From positions 11,862 through 54,931 of the forward strand of contig DAMC01000041.1 of NCBI GenBank assembly GCA_002499525.1: DNA of 43,070 bases, in the 5' to 3' direction. The DNA is from Nitrosopumilales archaeon UBA218. GTDB taxonomy: Archaea; Thermoproteota; Nitrososphaeria; Nitrososphaerales; Nitrosopumilaceae. This document shows, piece after piece, positions 17,142-25,680 of the stretch. The position numbers and the translations under genes are program-made. The notes below the pieces were generated by a model. The model saw nothing but the letters and a program-made list of their open reading frames with translations, was not told the DNA's origin and made no database searches. Position 1 is the first letter of the stretch, and each line of letters opens with the position of its first letter.

Positions 17142-17849
17142 CTAATGCTTCATGTGTAGGCCACACTCTTTATGTGTATCAGATTCCCACCACCATCTTC
17201 CCGCACGGAGATTCTCCCCTGGTTTGATAGCACGGGTACATGGTTCACACCCAATGCTGGTAAAGCCTTTGTCCAAGAGTTTGTTGTATGGCAAATTTCT
17301 CTCCTTGATATATGATATTACTTGTTCCCATGTCCAATCAATTATTGGATTAATCTTTACTATTCCACCATGCAGATGATCCAGCTCCACCATGGAAGCC
17401 TGAGATCTATTTTCATTTTGGTCTCTTCTGAGGCCGGTAACCCATGCATCAAGTGTAGATAGAATTTTGTTTAGTGGTCGAACTTTGCGAATCTCGCAAC
17501 ATAGTTTCCTATTGTCTACAGAATCATAGAATAGGTTTATTCCCTTTGTTCTGACCATTTCTTCAACAGCTACAGTTTCAGGAAACATTACTTCAAAATT
17601 GATATTGTATTTTTTTGCTATAGCGTCCATAACATCATAGGTTTCTTGGTTTAATCTTCCAGTATCTAATGTAAAGAATCTGGCCTTTGGATTGACCTTA
17701 ATTATCATGTCAGTAACTACACTGTCTTCAGGCCCAAAACTCGATGCTTTTGCAATTTTATTTCCGAAAGTATCATAAGCCCATTTAAGAGCATCTTCTG
17801 GAGTTTTGAGTTTGGAATTTACCTCGTCGATTTGTTCTTGTGTATACAA
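17142..17849 (-). CDS. cysH: Adenylyl-/phosphoadenylyl-sulfate reductase, iron-sulfur type
   Basis: Reduces activated sulfate to sulfite in assimilatory sulfate reduction. The 235-residue protein has SSFGPEDSVV (37-46) and FFTLDTGRL (58-66). It has the cluster cysteines C117-C118 (KLCCEIRKVRPL) and C201/C204 (GCEPCTRA), and the catalytic C229 in the C-terminal ECGLH. The CC...CxxC pattern marks the [4Fe-4S] form that normally uses APS rather than PAPS. It is the first gene of cysH-sat-secreted protein, so APS production and reduction are co-expressed. It is divergent from the ThiI-like gene. Confidence 0.92.
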   Translation of the reverse strand: MYTQEQIDEVNSKLKTPEDALKWAYDTFGNKIAKASSFGPEDSVVTDMIIKVNPKARFFTLDTGRLNQETYDVMDAIAKKYNINFEVMFPETVAVEEMVRTKGINLFYDSVDNRKLCCEIRKVRPLNKILSTLDAWVTGLRRDQNENRSQASMVELDHLHGGIVKINPIIDWTWEQVISYIKERNLPYNKLLDKGFTSIGCEPCTRAIKPGENLRAGRWWWESDTHKECGLHMKH

Positions 17850-17932
17850 CTATAGTTATTCAATAAAATTTGTCATATAATTATTTGGAGAAAGTCAGGA
17901 GAATTATAAGCCGGTTTTTAGCATGAAAAAAA

Positions 17933-19054
17933 ATGAATGAATCTGCGTCCGTAGTTGTATTCCCAGCAATTTTTGCAAAAAATAAAAAAACTCTTTTGAT
18001 AAGCAATATTAAAAAAATTTTGAAAATCCATAATCAGCAATTTGGTAAGATTCGAATGGATGATGATGTCATAACAATCGAAGCTAATGATCCCGTTTTT
18101 GCTTCAGCGTCAATAAATAACCTCTATGGAATCGAACAGGTGTCGATTGCCAGATGTGTTGAAAATAAGTTCAACGATGTTGTTTCTACAATAGCAAAAA
18201 TTGGTACAAATCTTTTACTGCGTGGGGAAATTTTCAAAGTCAAAGTTGACGGTCATTCTTTTGGTTATCTACCAAAGGATGTTGAAATTGCAGCTACTGG
18301 AACACTGATAGAGAAAGTCATTGATCTGGAATGCAGGCCTGGAAGTGATATGAAATATGATAAACTAATTCATTGTCATTTGACTAGAAAAAATGCATAC
18401 ATTTCGATATTTCTTGAGAAGGGACATGGTGGAGTCCCCTACAATTCGCAGGGTGAGAAAATGCTTTGCTGCATATATGATGAATTATCAGCTATTTCAT
18501 GCCTTGAGACAATAAAGCAAGGATTTGATGTACGAATCTTGATTTGTTATAACACTAACGCAAATTTGATGGAGTTAGTTAAGATTACAAATAGAATATT
18601 GCCAAGACTTGTACAAACAGATATCATATTAGATTTCTGTAAAGTGACAATAAAACATAATACTGGAAAATCGATGCAACAAAAAACCCTTTTACTAACT
18701 GCCATTTTGTCTGAAATTGCAAGAAAATGTAAAATTCAGAGAATTAGTTTATCATTATCTCCTATAATTTTCCCAATTTGGTTAATTGAACAAAATTTGA
18801 ACATGATATCAAAAAATAATTTGAAACCTTGGATAGCACTTGCAGGAATCGATTCTGCATTGCTAGATACTGCTAGAGATATTGGGTTAGGTAAGTATCT
18901 CTCCAGATTAGAAAAATATGGCCTACTCAAATTCTCACAAAAAAAGCAAGACTTATCAAAAATGGTTCAAAATGCAATTGAATCTCATAAAAGCATTACA
19001 ATCAAGATTGGTCAGAACAACGTTCATGATATTTTGGATTTGTTGAATCAATGA
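17933..19054 (+). CDS. ThiI-like THUMP-domain protein with a degenerate PP-loop
   Basis: The 373-residue protein resembles ThiI, the tRNA 4-thiouridine / thiamine sulfur-transfer enzyme. A ferredoxin-like N-terminus and THUMP domain span about residues 1-160 (with RGEIFKVKVDGHSFGY). A GHGGVPYNSQGEKML linker (164-178) matches ThiI's GxGGLPxGxQGK. The ATP-pyrophosphatase motif SGGxDS should follow, but the aligned residues are IYDELS (181-186), so the nucleotide-binding loop is lost. The following KQGFDVRILI still matches the MKRGxxVxxxHF region. No rhodanese domain is present. It may bind tRNA without thiolating it. The start at 17933 is a TGA-overlapping ATG after a T-rich leader. Confidence 0.65.
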   Translation: MNESASVVVFPAIFAKNKKTLLISNIKKILKIHNQQFGKIRMDDDVITIEANDPVFASASINNLYGIEQVSIARCVENKFNDVVSTIAKIGTNLLLRGEIFKVKVDGHSFGYLPKDVEIAATGTLIEKVIDLECRPGSDMKYDKLIHCHLTRKNAYISIFLEKGHGGVPYNSQGEKMLCCIYDELSAISCLETIKQGFDVRILICYNTNANLMELVKITNRILPRLVQTDIILDFCKVTIKHNTGKSMQQKTLLLTAILSEIARKCKIQRISLSLSPIIFPIWLIEQNLNMISKNNLKPWIALAGIDSALLDTARDIGLGKYLSRLEKYGLLKFSQKKQDLSKMVQNAIESHKSITIKIGQNNVHDILDLLNQ

Positions 19055-19085
19055 AAATTTATTGTTGATTTTTTGACAGTTTTTA

Positions 19086-20303
19086 ATGAAAAAAATAGGG
19101 CAGTTCATCTATTCTTGGGGAAACGGACACTATACTCGAATGATGTCATTAAATGAGGAACTTCCAAATTTTATCAAAGAATATGAAACTCATTATGCAA
19201 GTAAGGATGAAATTTATCAAAAACTTGTAGCTAGATTTCCTAAACAGATTGTCCACATGGCAAACGCTCCGACCCCTATTGATGGTAAGTACGGCCCAGA
19301 TGTATTATTATCAATGCTTAATGCATTCATACCAATACGCGGGCAGAAACCACTGATAAGTCAAGTTGTAAATTATCTAAGAGAAGAGAGAAGATTATTT
19401 GATTCGCAGAAATTTGATCTGGTCATAAATGATGGCGATATGGGACCAAATATTTTAGCAAAAAATAGAAACATACCGTCGATATTTGTTACAAACCAAT
19501 TCAAGCCCAGACTGTGGAAATCCAGATTTTATTTTTATCCAGGTGTATTGTTCATTGCTAAACAAATTGCTAAAGCGACTAAAATTGTTGTTGCAGACTC
19601 ACCTCCACCATACACAATATGTGAATACAATCTGAATTTTCCTGAGGATATTAAACACAAAGTGTTCTATGCTGGACATTTTGCATCAGGAAAAAAGAAA
19701 AGAAATTCAATAAAATCCAATTTAGAGAAACTCATTGACGGTCATAGGTTTGGCTATTGGATGAGAACTGGAAATAAGTCAACTAATGATATTACGGGGA
19801 AAAAATATGAGGAGTCTTTTTCTCAAATTAAAAGTGAGAAGCGAATTATATCTCATGCAAGAAATGATCCTACTATCGATGTCGTAAAAGATGAAAAAGG
19901 CAATACATACTCTATTTCAGATGCATTAGACAAACGAATAGACTGGATCCAAATCGATGTGGGTTTTTTGTCAGAATCTGAAAAGGAGACTGTTCTAGAA
20001 AGTTGTGATTACACTGTCATCAATGGTTCACATACAGTGATGGGAGAGATAATCGGTATTCATGGTAAACCAATTATTGGAATTCCAGTATATGATGAAC
20101 AAACAAATCAGATCCAGTGGGCAGAAGAACATAAACTTGGAATTTTGGCAAATAACTCAAAGCAATTAGTGTCCGCCATATTGAATCTAAAGCAAAATTA
20201 TGAGACATTTACGCAGGCAGTTTCAGAATATCAAAAAAACTTTGTTTCAGATGGAGCCAGAAATACTGCCAGATTAGCTGCAGAGATGTTAGAATCAAGA
20301 TAA
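19086..20303 (+). CDS. Glycosyltransferase-like protein of the MJ1255 family
   Basis: The 405-residue protein begins MKKIGQFIYSWGNGHYTRMM, the 'GxGHxxR' nucleotide-sugar binding start shared by GT28/GT-B-type proteins. DLVINDGDMGP follows near residue 114. The C-terminal half contains VINGSHTVMGEIIGIHGKPI (about 318-337), where GT28 enzymes bind UDP-sugar, and IGIPVYDEQTNQIQWAE. This pattern matches uncharacterised archaeal glycosyltransferases annotated after MJ1255. Substrate is unknown; a role in surface-polymer or lipid glycosylation is likely but unproven. It follows the ThiI-like gene by 31 nt. Confidence 0.75.
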   Translation: MKKIGQFIYSWGNGHYTRMMSLNEELPNFIKEYETHYASKDEIYQKLVARFPKQIVHMANAPTPIDGKYGPDVLLSMLNAFIPIRGQKPLISQVVNYLREERRLFDSQKFDLVINDGDMGPNILAKNRNIPSIFVTNQFKPRLWKSRFYFYPGVLFIAKQIAKATKIVVADSPPPYTICEYNLNFPEDIKHKVFYAGHFASGKKKRNSIKSNLEKLIDGHRFGYWMRTGNKSTNDITGKKYEESFSQIKSEKRIISHARNDPTIDVVKDEKGNTYSISDALDKRIDWIQIDVGFLSESEKETVLESCDYTVINGSHTVMGEIIGIHGKPIIGIPVYDEQTNQIQWAEEHKLGILANNSKQLVSAILNLKQNYETFTQAVSEYQKNFVSDGARNTARLAAEMLESR

Positions 20304-20336
20304 GAGATAATAGCTTTTTTTAGTACAGTAAAAACG

Positions 20337-20403
20337 TCTGGTACGCGGTATTTCGATGGGCGAAGTGACCGAAAGGGATGATGATATTAATCCGCGTACC
20401 AGA
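20337..20403. ncRNA. Candidate structured RNA with a 12-bp GC-rich closing stem
   Basis: A perfect 12-bp inverted repeat (TCTGGTACGCGG at 20337-20348, CCGCGTACCAGA at 20392-20403) encloses 43 nt, strikingly GC-rich for this genome. Inside, on the + strand, GTGACC-GAAA-GGGATGA can form a GAAA-capped pair flanked by tandem G-A pairs, as in kink-turns, and ATGATGA resembles a C box. If the stem is read as 9 bp (GGTACGCGG), it is followed directly by AGA, compatible with the ANA box of archaeal H/ACA guides. It sits between the glycosyltransferase and a zinc-ribbon gene. Identity and strand are not established; an mRNA leader or terminator is possible. Confidence 0.5.
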
Positions 20404-20456
20404 TTATACTTTGTTTAGTGGGAACGCTTTTATGGAAAAATTCTTAGGCAAATTCA

Positions 20457-20747
20457 TTGGTAAATTGCCCAGAATGTGTTGCAAGAGAACGTAAAGCAAT
20501 AATTGAGCGAGAGGCTGAAAGTGGAAGCCCAGAAGGAATACAAAAACTCCTAGAGCAGATCGATATGCCAATGGAGCCTGATGTGAAGAGAAAATCATAC
20601 TATATCTGCAAACGGTGTGGTTTGTATGCAACAAGAGAACAAGTAAGCGATATTCGTGAAAGAGTAAATCGAAGAGATCCTACACGAGAAGACAAACACT
20701 TCGATTATCTTGATTGGTGGCAAAAAAGTAAAAAAGACAAAGCATAG
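20457..20747 (+). CDS. Small zinc-ribbon-like protein, unknown function
   Basis: Not recognised beyond its metal-binding pattern. The 96-residue protein starts with VNCPECVARERK and has a second knuckle YYICKRCGLY near residue 48, together giving a CxxC...CxxC zinc site. The rest is charged and helical (IREAESGSPEGIQKLLEQI-like and a C-terminal DWWQKSKKDKA). The start is a TTG at 20457; a TTTTATG box lies about 26 nt before it. The next gene begins 10 nt after the stop, so the two are likely co-expressed. Confidence 0.7.
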   Translation: MVNCPECVARERKAIIEREAESGSPEGIQKLLEQIDMPMEPDVKRKSYYICKRCGLYATREQVSDIRERVNRRDPTREDKHFDYLDWWQKSKKDKA

Positions 20748-20757
20748 GTGACTATAA

Positions 20758-21153
20758 TTGGTAAAAAAGAAGGATGAACTCCCAGACTGGGTTTTAGATG
20801 ACATAAAGGGTGCAAAATTTGGCAAACCTGAACAAATCACGCGATTAGGCTACATTCTAGAAGTATTCGAATCGGATAAGAAGATAGATGTGCAGCTTTA
20901 CGAATCAGTTGAGGATGGAAGACGTATTATCACTTTGGACTTGCCAAAAAATATCAATACAGCTGGTTGTCAGACTGGTTCAGTATACGAATTTGTAATT
21001 AACATGTTAAAGGCGCCATTAACAAAAAAAACAGTAAACTTCCTAAAAACAGAGAAAGAATTAGAAATGAGTGCAATCTATCAATTCGAGCTACAAAAAA
21101 TGACTCTGATGGATATAGAATCGGATGAAAGTAGTACAGATAATGAAGAATAG
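20758..21153 (+). CDS. Conserved-looking small acidic protein, unknown function
   Basis: Not recognised. The 131-residue protein starts with TTG (MVKKKDELPDWVLDDIKGAK). It has a beta-rich middle (GYILEVFESDKKIDVQLYE, then RRIITLDLPKN) and ends in a short acidic tail (ESDESSTDNEE). No membrane segment or cysteine cluster is present. It follows the zinc-ribbon gene by 10 nt and converges with an SDR gene 2 nt later. The pairing with a zinc-ribbon protein suggests a nucleic-acid or protein-complex role, which is only a guess. Confidence 0.65.
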   Translation: MVKKKDELPDWVLDDIKGAKFGKPEQITRLGYILEVFESDKKIDVQLYESVEDGRRIITLDLPKNINTAGCQTGSVYEFVINMLKAPLTKKTVNFLKTEKELEMSAIYQFELQKMTLMDIESDESSTDNEE

Positions 21154-21155
21154 TA

Positions 21156-21941
21156 TTATCTTTGCAATTTATTGAATGCCGCACCGACTAAAGGATTTAC
21201 TAAGAAGGGAAAAGTGTGCTTTAACCAAACTCCAATTCTGACTATATTCGGCACGATTATTTCAAGTCTAGATGATTGTGATGCTCGGATAATTGTCTTA
21301 GCTACAGTTTTTGGATCAAGTGAAGTGATAGAATATTTTGGCATTTTTGCAAATGATTTGTGTTCAAAGAAATTTGTTCTGACCATGATAGGACTAACAA
21401 CAGTAATACCGATGTTAGTATGTTTTAGTTCATGTTTGAGCCCTTCTGAGAATCCAAGCATGGCAAATTTTGATGCACAGTATGGAGCAATACCTGGCAA
21501 TCCAAATGAGGCGGCTACTGATGCAATATTGACTATATGACCAGAATTTTGTTTCTGCAAGACGGGAAGAAAATTTTTCGTGCAGTAGATCATTCCTAGA
21601 TAGTTTGTCTGAATTTGTGATTCAATTTCCTCGATAGAAAGATCTGATACATTACCATAGATCGCAAAGCCGGCATTATTGATTAAAATATCAATCTTGC
21701 CAAATTTTTGAATCACGCTATTAGCCATTGATTTAACTTGGTTTTTGTCAGAAACGTCACATGGATACACCATGATTTCATTGCCGAACTGTGAAAGTTC
21801 TTCTCTTACTAGATCCAATTTGTCCTTTCTTCTTGATATTAACACGAGTTTTGCACCGTGTTTTGCAAATTCTAGAGCAGTAGATCTTCCGATTCCACTT
21901 GATGCACCAGTAATAACTATAATTTTATCTCTAAATGACAT
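21156..21941 (-). CDS. Short-chain dehydrogenase/reductase, classical type
   Basis: NAD(P)-dependent oxidoreductase. The 261-residue protein has the Rossmann motif TGASSGIGRSTAL (11-23), NNAGFAIYG (about 88-96), the catalytic Ser in IASVAASFG and the YCASK (YxxxK) pair near 154-158. The C-terminal tail is hydrophobic (VRIGVWLKHTFPFLVNPLVG), as in the DltE/11-beta-HSD-like branch, and may associate with the membrane. Substrate is not predictable. It lies 36 nt after the flippase-like gene on the same strand. Confidence 0.88.
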   Translation of the reverse strand: MSFRDKIIVITGASSGIGRSTALEFAKHGAKLVLISRRKDKLDLVREELSQFGNEIMVYPCDVSDKNQVKSMANSVIQKFGKIDILINNAGFAIYGNVSDLSIEEIESQIQTNYLGMIYCTKNFLPVLQKQNSGHIVNIASVAASFGLPGIAPYCASKFAMLGFSEGLKHELKHTNIGITVVSPIMVRTNFFEHKSFAKMPKYSITSLDPKTVAKTIIRASQSSRLEIIVPNIVRIGVWLKHTFPFLVNPLVGAAFNKLQR

Positions 21942-21977
21942 ATGAAGTGAAATTACCTCGTTTAGATAAGTTGTTTT

Positions 21978-22991
21978 CTAAGAATCAAGGCGTTGGTATT
22001 TACGTAGAGCCATTTTCATAAGCAGGAACCAAGCAATTGGAATTGGTAATTGGTAGGTAGCAATCCTCCAAGCAATAATAGTATTCCATTCTATGCTATT
22101 GTTTGGTAATTGCAGCTTCAACTCGTTAAGATGAGACAGATATGCCCATGTACCAAATTCTGCTAGACCAGACCCTCCGACCGTAATAGGTAGATTACCG
22201 ATTGCATTGCCTGCCATGACTGCCAGTATAGATTCTACCAGAGTTACTGCGTGAGCGCTTCCAAATGAGATCAACATGAATGAGGCTCCAAAGACCATCC
22301 ATGACAATAATGAAATAAAGAATGAGATAACAAATGCTCGTTTAGCTTGAGGAGTGTAGATATTCTGTCTAGTCATTTCACAGATGTCTTTCATCCATTC
22401 GTTTGTTTTATCCAAGTATTGTTGACCTTTTTCTTTACGAAATTTCAACACCATACCAACAAAGATTTTGGGTACTTGAAAATCGCGTTTAGCTGTTAGA
22501 AAAAATAAACCTAACCATAATCCAACCACTGGAAATGTTGTTCCAAGAACAATAATACCTATTACGAAATGTCCTAGGAGTATTGCTGATACTCCTGCAA
22601 TTATCGCTAAGACTCCTGCGGCCAAGACCTCAGTCACAATTTCAAATATTCCAAGCCATGATGCCTTGGATGTTGGCATTCCTCGCTTATTCATCCAGTA
22701 TATTCTGACCACTTCCCCACCAACAAACATGGGTGTAGTCATTGTTACAAATTCTGAACCAATTCTAACAAAAATTGTTCGCCACAGGGATTCTATTTTT
22801 CCATGAAAAGTTTTGATAATATAGTGGAATTTTACTCCCTGTAAGAATAATTTTCCCATCATTGCTGCAAATGCTGCAAGGAAATTCACAATTCCTACTG
22901 CAAAGATATCCTGGGGTTTGACATGGAACGAAATTGCGATTATTAAAAATGGAATCAGACTAGCTGTAATTGCAACGATTCGCCAGTTCAA
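21978..22991 (-). CDS. Lysylphosphatidylglycerol synthase TM-like (UPF0104/AglD-like) membrane protein
   Basis: Integral membrane protein of the UPF0104 group, homologous to the transmembrane half of MprF and to archaeal AglD C-termini; these are thought to flip or handle lipid-linked substrates. The 337-residue protein has about seven to eight hydrophobic helices. Its family motifs are RIGSEFVTMTTPMFVGGEVVR (split near residues 76-96) and NLPITVGGSGLAEFG (about 268-282). No soluble transferase domain is present. The start appears to be TTG at 22991. It is divergent from the GPN GTPase gene. Confidence 0.8.
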   Translation of the reverse strand: MNWRIVAITASLIPFLIIAISFHVKPQDIFAVGIVNFLAAFAAMMGKLFLQGVKFHYIIKTFHGKIESLWRTIFVRIGSEFVTMTTPMFVGGEVVRIYWMNKRGMPTSKASWLGIFEIVTEVLAAGVLAIIAGVSAILLGHFVIGIIVLGTTFPVVGLWLGLFFLTAKRDFQVPKIFVGMVLKFRKEKGQQYLDKTNEWMKDICEMTRQNIYTPQAKRAFVISFFISLLSWMVFGASFMLISFGSAHAVTLVESILAVMAGNAIGNLPITVGGSGLAEFGTWAYLSHLNELKLQLPNNSIEWNTIIAWRIATYQLPIPIAWFLLMKMALRKYQRLDS

Positions 22992-23046
22992 TTCAGCAGT
23001 TTTCTGATTGAATCAAATATAAGCCAACAAGTTCAATATTTACAAA

Positions 23047-23805
23047 TTGAAAGCAATTTTTGTCGCGGGTACTGCGGGTTCTGGGAAATCGCTCCTTACA
23101 TCAAAAATCCATGAATATTATACCAGAAATGGAGCGTTCACGGCAATTTTGAATTTAGATCCTGGTGTGATTTCACTCCCTTACACACCGGATATTGACA
23201 TTAGAGACTCTGTAGATATTGTATCAATTATGAAGCAGTATGATTTGGGTCCAAATGGAGCACTAATGATGGCAAATGATCTAATTGCTTCAAAGTTAGA
23301 TGAGCTACAAGAAGAAGCTGACAAGATAAATCCAGACTATCTTATTGTAGATACTCCTGGACAGATTGAATTATTTGCATATAGAACTAGTGGTCCATAT
23401 TTTGTCAATAATTTTGTCGCTGATCAGAAGGTATCTTTATTTTTGTATGATGGAGTTTTGGTAACTACCGCAGTCAATTTTGTCTCTATGGCCTTGTTGG
23501 CAACATCGATTAGGCTGAGGATGGGTATGCCGACAATAAATGTACTTACCAAAACAGATCTTATTGCAGATAGAATATCAGAGATTCTACGTTGGACTAC
23601 CAATCTAAAGACATTAGAGAATGCAATTTCTGCTGAAGCAGACGGCGAAACCTACGTTCTGGTGACAAACATTTTGCGCAGTCTAAATCTCTCTGGGTTT
23701 GCTCAGGGGTTGATACCAGTTTCTAATGCAACTGGTGAAGGTATGGTGAATTTGGAAAGCTCCCTAAGTAGAATACTTAACCAAGGGGAGGAAACTGAAG
23801 ACTGA
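23047..23805 (+). CDS. GPN-loop GTPase
   Basis: Archaeal homolog of eukaryotic GPN1-3, which assist RNA polymerase II assembly. The 252-residue protein has a P-loop GTAGSGKS (8-15), DPGVISLPYTPDIDIRD (38-54), the diagnostic Gly68-Pro69-Asn70 of the GPN loop, VDTPGQIELFAYR (about 99-111) and a NVLTKTDL base-recognition motif (about 165-172). The start is TTG at 23047; an ATATAAG box upstream at about 23017-23023 is consistent with a leaderless transcript. The stop overlaps the start of thrB (TGATG), so the two are translationally coupled. Confidence 0.92.
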   Translation: MKAIFVAGTAGSGKSLLTSKIHEYYTRNGAFTAILNLDPGVISLPYTPDIDIRDSVDIVSIMKQYDLGPNGALMMANDLIASKLDELQEEADKINPDYLIVDTPGQIELFAYRTSGPYFVNNFVADQKVSLFLYDGVLVTTAVNFVSMALLATSIRLRMGMPTINVLTKTDLIADRISEILRWTTNLKTLENAISAEADGETYVLVTNILRSLNLSGFAQGLIPVSNATGEGMVNLESSLSRILNQGEETED

Positions 23806-24719
23806 TGAATTCTGTTACGGCAAGAGCACCTTCATCAACTGCAAATCTTGGTCCTGGTTTTGATGTTTTTGGATTGGCATTGGATGCATTTTATGATGAA
23901 GTACAATTAACCAAGCAAAAACATGGGATTTCAATAATTACTGATGATTCAATACCTGTTTCACCGAGAAAAAACACTACTGGACTAGTTGTCGAGTATA
24001 TGAAAAAAAAATTCCGAATTAAAAGTGGAGTTCAAATTAGAATCAAAAAAGGAGTGCCGGCTGGTTTTGGAATGGGAAGTAGTGCAGCATCTGCAGCAGC
24101 TACTGCAGTTGCATTTAACAAATTATTTAGTCTCGGACTTGATGGGAACACTCTAGTAGAATGTGCTGGTGTGGGAGAACTTGCAAGTGCAGGCTCTATC
24201 CATTATGACAATGTATCAGCTTCTGTTTTAGGCGGATTCATAATTGTGAGAACCAAGCCATTGGATGTGATTAAGATTTTACCACCATCCGATTTACGGT
24301 TAGTGGTAGCAGTTCCTAAAATTACAGTTCCCAAAAAAAAGACACAGGTATCAAGAAGTGTTGTACCAAAACATATTCCACTCTCAGATTCAGTAGTGAA
24401 TTTAGCTAATGCATCTTCTATTGTAGCTGGATTTGTAAGAAAAGATTCGGAGTTGATTGGAAAATCAATTCAAGATGTAATAATAGAGCCTGCAAGAGCA
24501 CATTTAATTCCTGGTTTTTATCAAGTTAAAAAAAATTCTCTCAAGGCGGGGGCTTTAGGTGTTACAATTTCTGGTGCAGGACCATCTGTAATTTCATTTG
24601 CTACAAAAAAATCAAATCTTAAGAAAATTGCAGATGCGATGAAAAAAGGATTTGCAGATAAGAGAATTGACTCGCAAATTGTGATATGCAAGCCAAGTAA
24701 TGGTGCAAAAACGATCTAA
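23805..24719 (+). CDS. thrB: Homoserine kinase
   Basis: GHMP-family kinase that phosphorylates L-homoserine in threonine synthesis. The 304-residue protein begins ARAPSSTANLGPGFDVFGLA, the typical homoserine-kinase N-terminus. The ATP-binding PAGFGMGSSAASAAA motif lies near residues 86-100. A C-terminal GVTISGAGPSVISF motif, the third GHMP signature, is near 251-264. It is embedded between a GPN GTPase gene (1 nt overlap) and queC (no gap), an operon of functionally unrelated genes. Confidence 0.93.
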   Translation: MNSVTARAPSSTANLGPGFDVFGLALDAFYDEVQLTKQKHGISIITDDSIPVSPRKNTTGLVVEYMKKKFRIKSGVQIRIKKGVPAGFGMGSSAASAAATAVAFNKLFSLGLDGNTLVECAGVGELASAGSIHYDNVSASVLGGFIIVRTKPLDVIKILPPSDLRLVVAVPKITVPKKKTQVSRSVVPKHIPLSDSVVNLANASSIVAGFVRKDSELIGKSIQDVIIEPARAHLIPGFYQVKKNSLKAGALGVTISGAGPSVISFATKKSNLKKIADAMKKGFADKRIDSQIVICKPSNGAKTI

Positions 24720-25394
24720 ATGAATAAAGCAGTTGTCATTCTCAGTGGGGGACTTGACTCATTGTGCCTTGGTGCTTATTTTGCAAAAAAGTTTGATTTG
24801 TATGGAATAACTTTTTCTTATGGACAACGCGCGTCAAGGGAGTTAGTGGCTGCAAAAAAAGTTGGTAAGATTTTACATCTCCGTGAACATAAAATAATTC
24901 CGCTCGATTTTATGAAATCATTGTACGGGTCAAGTAATGTTTTGACAAGTAGCAAGAAATCACTTCCATCAGAATTTGATTATTCGATAGTTGTGCCAAT
25001 CAGAAATGCAATTTTTATTACAATTGCATCGGCATGGGCATATTCCCTCAAAGCTTCTCTTGTTGCTTATGGAGCTCACACTGATGATACCAAGTATCCA
25101 GATTGCAGACCTGCATTTTCTAAAAAATTGGAAACTGCTTTGAATCAGGGAGAGGTTGATGGTATCAGATTAGGCATCAGAAAAAAGATTACTGTTTGGA
25201 CTCCATTTTCAGCAGGGATCTCAAAAAGTTCTCTAATCAAACACGGTTATGATGTGTTTGGTGATAAAATATTTCAAACATGGAGTTGTTATGCAAATTC
25301 AAAACATCATTGTGGAAAATGTGAATCGTGCCGAAATAGAAAAAAAGCATTTCTTAAAGCAAGTATTAGAGACAAAACATTGTATTTGTCTTAG
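24720..25394 (+). CDS. queC: 7-cyano-7-deazaguanine (preQ0) synthase
   Basis: Converts 7-carboxy-7-deazaguanine to preQ0, the base inserted into tRNA to make archaeosine. The 224-residue protein has the ATP-pyrophosphatase motif SGGLDS (9-14), GITFSYGQRASRELVAA (34-50) and SIVVPIRNAIF. A zinc site has the spacing C-x7-C-x2-C-x2-C near residues 188-204 (WSCYANSKHHCGKCESC). The ATG follows the thrB stop without a gap. The partner genes folE and queE lie just downstream on the opposite strand. Confidence 0.94.
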   Translation: MNKAVVILSGGLDSLCLGAYFAKKFDLYGITFSYGQRASRELVAAKKVGKILHLREHKIIPLDFMKSLYGSSNVLTSSKKSLPSEFDYSIVVPIRNAIFITIASAWAYSLKASLVAYGAHTDDTKYPDCRPAFSKKLETALNQGEVDGIRLGIRKKITVWTPFSAGISKSSLIKHGYDVFGDKIFQTWSCYANSKHHCGKCESCRNRKKAFLKASIRDKTLYLS

Positions 25395-25645
25395 TAACGT
25401 GTTTCTAAGATCTTTTTACGCAAGATCAAGTTTCGAATTATCATGTACCAACCAGCAATAATGGCAAAAATTATTCCAAAAAAGTACCAGTTTTGCATTG
25501 CAGGAGTTGCATCTTTTGCAACAATATGGACTAGTTCACGAGAACTAAAAGCACCGATTGCCAAAATTATGAAGAATTCTATTGCTAGCCATGTAAAGTG
25601 TGGCCAAGATTCTCCAGGAACATGGACATTGTTGTGTACTCCCAC
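25391..25645 (-). CDS. Small two-helix membrane protein, unknown function
   Basis: Not recognised. The 84-residue protein starts with GTG and has two hydrophobic segments at about residues 18-34 and 51-70, joined by a HIVAKDATPAMQN loop, and a basic C-terminus (NLILRKKILETRY). The N-terminus contains HVPGESWPHFTW. Its last 4 nt overlap queC convergently. It is downstream of folE by 35 nt on the same strand and may be read with it. It resembles in size the membrane proteins at 26982-27176 and 34310-34519, but without clear sequence similarity. Confidence 0.6.
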   Translation of the reverse strand: MGVHNNVHVPGESWPHFTWLAIEFFIILAIGAFSSRELVHIVAKDATPAMQNWYFFGIIFAIIAGWYMIIRNLILRKKILETRY

Positions 25646-25680
25646 GAAAACCTAACCTCTCATCAGTTTATTTATCTTTT

